This document shows, piece after piece, positions 13,882 through 15,708 of a DNA stretch of 15,708 nt (its first letter is position 1; each line of letters opens with the position of its first letter). Source of the stretch: CAZUSO01 sp964622775 (lineage in GTDB: Bacteria > Bacteroidota > Bacteroidia > Chitinophagales > Chitinophagaceae); assembly GCA_964622775.1 (NCBI GenBank), contig CAZUSO010000065.1:1-15708 (forward strand), given 5' to 3'. Under the pieces are notes generated by a model that had not been told where the DNA came from, ran no database searches, and saw only the letters and a program-made list of their open reading frames with translations. Made by a program: the position numbers and the translations under genes.

Positions 13882-14572
13882 AGGGATATGAATTGTCCAC
13901 AATGTCAAAGTGATAATAAAATTAAAAACGGAATAGTCAGAGGATTGCAGCGGTATAAATGCAAAAAATGCGGCAATAATTATACCGTTACCCAAAAATC
14001 TACTGCCAGGCTACCAAGTGAACGGAGGATGGGTCTGATGATGTATTTAGAAGGCCTGGGTTCCATTCTATCGGACGTTTATTGGGTGTCAGTCATGTAG
14101 CAGTGATAAAATGGATAAAGAAATATGGTGCGCAATTACAGGAAATCAAGAATGAGAATCCTGTTTCCATAATGGAAATGGATGAAATGCACACCTATGT
14201 CCAGTCAAAAGAAACTATTGTTGGGTATGGATTGCAGTTGATAGAGCGGGAAAACGATACCTTGATTTCGTTATGGGAAGCAGGGGAACAGAAACAGGAT
14301 TAAAGCTTTGGAACAAAGTCAATAATATGGAAACAAATTATTATTGTACAGATTATTGGAAAAGCTATGCTGAGTTTATACCCGGGGAAAAGCATGTGCA
14401 AACCAAAGCCGAAACTTATACCATTGAAAGCTATAACAATAGAATCAGGCATTATTTGGCAAGATTTAGAAGAAAATCAAGGTGTTGCTCAAGAAGAATA
14501 TATATGATTGGATACAGCTTAGCACTCCTGTTTTTAAAACTAAACAATGAATTATATATACTTAGTTACTAA
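13882..14572 (+). mobile_element. Remnant of an IS1-family insertion sequence
   Basis: The element is recognised through its transposase (13888-14572). Its left limit is set by the point where the last repeat arm stops matching the other arms (after 13881), only six bases before the transposase ATG. Its right limit must lie before the cyclase fragment at 14578. I could not find terminal inverted repeats or a target duplication, so the left end appears to have been lost. Confidence 0.6.
13888..14572 (+). pseudogene. IS1-family transposase, broken by two frameshifts
   Basis: Reading across three frames gives one transposase of about 228 aa. Frame one (13888 to about 14050): zinc finger CPQC...CKKC and start of the DNA-binding helix-turn-helix. 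Frame two (about 14050-14212): SIGRLLGVSHVAVIKWIKK and MEMDEMHTYVQSK with the first catalytic Asp. Frame three (14213-14572): NYCWVWIAVDRAGKRYLDFV, GSRGTETGLKLW, CTDYWKSY with the second Asp, and TIESYNNRIRHYLARFRRKS with the Glu. So the DDE residues survive, but two -1 shifts interrupt the frame. IS1 uses one programmed -1 shift at an A6C run after the helix-turn-helix; here the first break lies inside it and no such run is present, so mutation is more likely. The second break, at TCAAAAG, could in principle be slippery. The frame is open upstream to 13795, but that part is repeat DNA. Confidence 0.85.
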
Positions 14573-14577
14573 TTCCA

Positions 14578-14766
14578 AAATTCGCTTACGACATTTGGTG
14601 CGATACTGTGAACACTGCAGCCCGTACGGAACAAAGCGGCGAAGCGGGGAAAGTGAATATTTCCGAAACCACCCGCGAATTGGTAAAAGATGAACTTGAA
14701 TGCAGCTACAGAGGAGAGATTGAAGCGAAAAATAAGGGTATGATGAAAATGTATTTTGTGGAATGA
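14578..14766 (+). pseudogene. C-terminal fragment of a class III adenylate/guanylate cyclase (relic 1)
   Basis: A frame without a start codon, beginning straight after the transposase stop, reads KFAYDIWCDTVNTAARTEQS, then GKVNISETTRELVKD, then YRGEIEAKNKGMMKMYFVE and a stop. This is the last third of a class III nucleotide cyclase catalytic domain, with the D-T-V-N-T-A-A-R strand-helix that holds the purine and transition-state residues (Asn, Arg). The usual WGDTVN has become WCDTVN and the usual RME is RTE. The front two thirds of the domain and all upstream domains are missing. About 61 codons remain and the frame is otherwise clean. Confidence 0.85.
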
Positions 14767-14818
14767 AAAATGAAAAAAATCATACCAATCATTTAATCAA
14801 AAAAATCACAGTTCAGAC

Positions 14819-14953
14819 AGAGGGGAGATTGAAGCCAAGAATAAAGGAATGATGAAAATGTACTTTGTCAACGGACGGTTGAGCATGGAAAATAATTTTC
14901 AGAACGCTTGTTACTCGTTCTCATCATTAAGAGTACGGATGTGGCTTTTATAA
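14819..14953 (+). pseudogene. Second, shorter cyclase C-terminal fragment (relic 2)
   Basis: In another frame the DNA reads RGEIEAKNKGMMKMYFV, the same C-terminal block as relic 1, then continues NGRLSMENN to a stop at 14951-14953. The two copies encode the same 17 residues but differ at many third codon positions (for example GGA/GGG, GCG/GCC, TAT/TAC), so they come from two diverged paralogous genes and not from a recent duplication. The sequence before 14819 shows no cyclase homology that I can recognise. Confidence 0.75.
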
Positions 14954-14964
14954 TTCCTTTTGTG

Positions 14965-14972
14965 TAATTTTG
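14965..14972 (+). promoter_or_regulatory. Promoter -7 box of the toxin-antitoxin pair
   Basis: TAATTTTG is an exact TAnnTTTG match 21 bases before the antitoxin ATG at 14993. No operator dyad was recognised around it. Confidence 0.55.
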
Positions 14973-14992
14973 AGGTATAAAACAAAACAATA

Positions 14993-15166
14993 ATGATAGC
15001 AATATTAAAACAAGGCGAAAGCAAAAAAAATATGCTGAAGCTATTGGAAGAATTGCGTAAAAGCAGGAAACGAAAAAGTATAAATATCCGTAAATACTGT
15101 GGCGTCATCAAGCTCAAAGAAGATGCTTTAGCTATTCAAAAAAGAATGAGAGATGAATGGAACTAA
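14993..15166 (+). CDS. VapB-like antitoxin
   Basis: A 57-aa basic protein directly before, and overlapping by 14 bases, a PIN-domain toxin gene. The C-terminal part (CGVIKLKEDALAIQKRMRDE, then WN) matches the tail seen in many Bacteroidota and cyanobacterial VapB-like antitoxins, which binds across the toxin active site. The N-terminal half (MIAILKQGESKKNMLKLLEE) is a helical segment; a DNA-binding AbrB or ribbon-helix-helix fold is not clear in it. Intact frame with a promoter box at 14965-14972. In this arrangement the antitoxin normally neutralises the toxin and represses its own operon; since the toxin here looks dead, the gene may be free of selection or keep a cross-neutralising role. 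Confidence 0.75.
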   Translation: MIAILKQGESKKNMLKLLEELRKSRKRKSINIRKYCGVIKLKEDALAIQKRMRDEWN

Positions 15167-15524
15167 TTTATTGCTGTCCAGCAATATCATTCTGTATTTG
15201 TTAAGTGGCGACAACACTTTAGCTGATTTCCTGGAAAACAAGCAGTTGTTTGTTTCTGTTATATCTGAAATGGAATTGCTGAGCTTCAAGGGGCTTACCA
15301 ATCAGGAAGAAGATATCATCGAGCGGTTTTTGTCGGAATGTAAAATAGTCGGTATTAATACAGTTATACAATCAGAAGCAATAAGGATACGAAGAGCTTA
15401 TGGCAATAAGCTGCCCGACAGTATCATAGCAATCACTTAGTTTTTTATGGAAATACCCCTCATTACAGCAGATAGCGGCTTTAAGAAAATAGAAGGCATA
15501 CAACTTATCCATTACGAAAAGTAA
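15153..15524 (+). pseudogene. VapC-like PIN-domain toxin, doubly inactivated
   Basis: VapC toxins are Mg2+-dependent RNases that cut tRNA or rRNA. Without one nonsense codon this frame would give a 123-aa PIN protein of normal length. Recognisable parts: the first strand LLLSSNIILYLLSGD, ISEMELLSF with the conserved Glu, and LPDSIIAIT with a conserved Asp. After a TAG stop at 15438-15440 the same frame continues with EIPLITADSGFKKIEG, the strand that carries the last catalytic Asp, and ends HYEK plus TAA. Two defects: the first strand has S-S-N where active PIN domains have D-T-N (residue 9 is Ser, not Asp), and the stop at codon 96 removes the end of the domain. Both should abolish activity. 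The start codon overlaps the antitoxin gene. Confidence 0.82.
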
Positions 15525-15574
15525 AAAGAGCGCGAATGAGGCTTTTATCATCCCTTCTGACAAGCTATAAAATA

Positions 15575-15708
15575 ATGAGCAAACCTCTCCTCCTCCTTAT
15601 GCTGCTTCTACAAATCACTACGCAGCCCACCCACGCCCAAAAACAAGGACAGACCCTTATTGACTCGCTCCAGGCTGAACTGCCCAAAGCAAAAGAAGAC
15701 ACCAGCAA
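15575..15708 (+). CDS. Start of a secreted or membrane-anchored signalling protein (cut by window edge)
   Basis: The first 44 codons of a gene that runs off the window. A signal peptide is clear: SKPLLLLMLLLQ and a likely cleavage after T-H-A, before QKQGQT. What follows, LIDSLQAELPKAKEDTS, resembles the opening of Bacteroidota proteins with periplasmic TPR repeats linked to a histidine kinase or a class III cyclase, in which a KEDT motif precedes the first TPR. With two cyclase relics just upstream, a TPR-cyclase is the favoured guess, but the catalytic part is not in view. An ATG 13 codons upstream (15536) is in frame; the ATG at 15575 gives the cleaner signal peptide. Confidence 0.7.
   Translation, partial: MSKPLLLLMLLLQITTQPTHAQKQGQTLIDSLQAELPKAKEDTS

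Noticed and set aside
13888..14572. Two or three separate small genes instead of one transposase
   Set aside because: The pieces join into a single IS1-type transposase with motifs in the correct order, so separate annotation would be misleading.
14911..15117. A minus-strand frame of 68 codons opposite the antitoxin
   Set aside because: The plus strand carries a better gene (antitoxin with promoter and an overlapping toxin); the minus frame is AT-driven and without homology.

Overview
The window looks like a chromosomal piece of a Bacteroidota bacterium, probably of the Chitinophagaceae type. The main sign is the recurring Bacteroidota promoter box TAnnTTTG a short way upstream of most start codons (fusA, the alpha/beta hydrolase, proline dehydrogenase, two small lipoproteins, the TPR protein, the aldehyde dehydrogenase, the helicase, and the vapB-like gene), together with a near absence of Shine-Dalgarno sequences. 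Protein style agrees: a Bacteroidota-type EF-G, an ECF sigma factor with a tiny one-helix membrane partner, and SCKK-type lipoproteins. The genus is an inference.

Layout. 1-479: tail terminators of an upstream gene and an AT-rich spacer with the fusA promoter. 480-2690: fusA and its terminator. 3043-5000: an alpha/beta hydrolase and proline dehydrogenase, each with its own promoter. 5160-6684 (minus strand): three small cysteine-spaced lipoproteins, two of them next to each other and the third across about 780 bp without a gene. 6811-7722: a two-helix TPR membrane protein ending at a bidirectional terminator. 7757-9286 (minus): an ALDH7-type aldehyde dehydrogenase, divergent from an ECF sigma factor and its overlapping membrane partner (9428-10355). 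10674-10937 (minus): a GlsB/YeaQ/YmgE-type membrane protein. 11075-13381: a PcrA/UvrD helicase.

From 13382 to the end the window changes character. It holds a strong hairpin, a 390-bp composite array of palindromic CGTCATTGCGA-type elements, an IS1-family transposase broken by two frameshifts, two separate 3'-end fragments of class III nucleotide cyclase genes, a VapBC-like toxin-antitoxin pair whose toxin is damaged twice, and the start of a secreted or TPR-type protein that resembles the N-terminus of Bacteroidota TPR sensor/cyclase proteins. I read this as a recombination-prone gene graveyard beside an otherwise ordinary housekeeping region.

I did not find a clear new multi-gene defence or biosynthetic system. 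The most unusual items are the lipoprotein trio with a conserved C-x5-C-x-C-x(22-25)-C-x(10-14)-C pattern, the higher-order repeat array with its sharp junction to the transposase, the tandem cyclase relics, and the doubly inactivated PIN toxin next to an intact antitoxin frame. All calls were made by reading the sequence; no database search was run.
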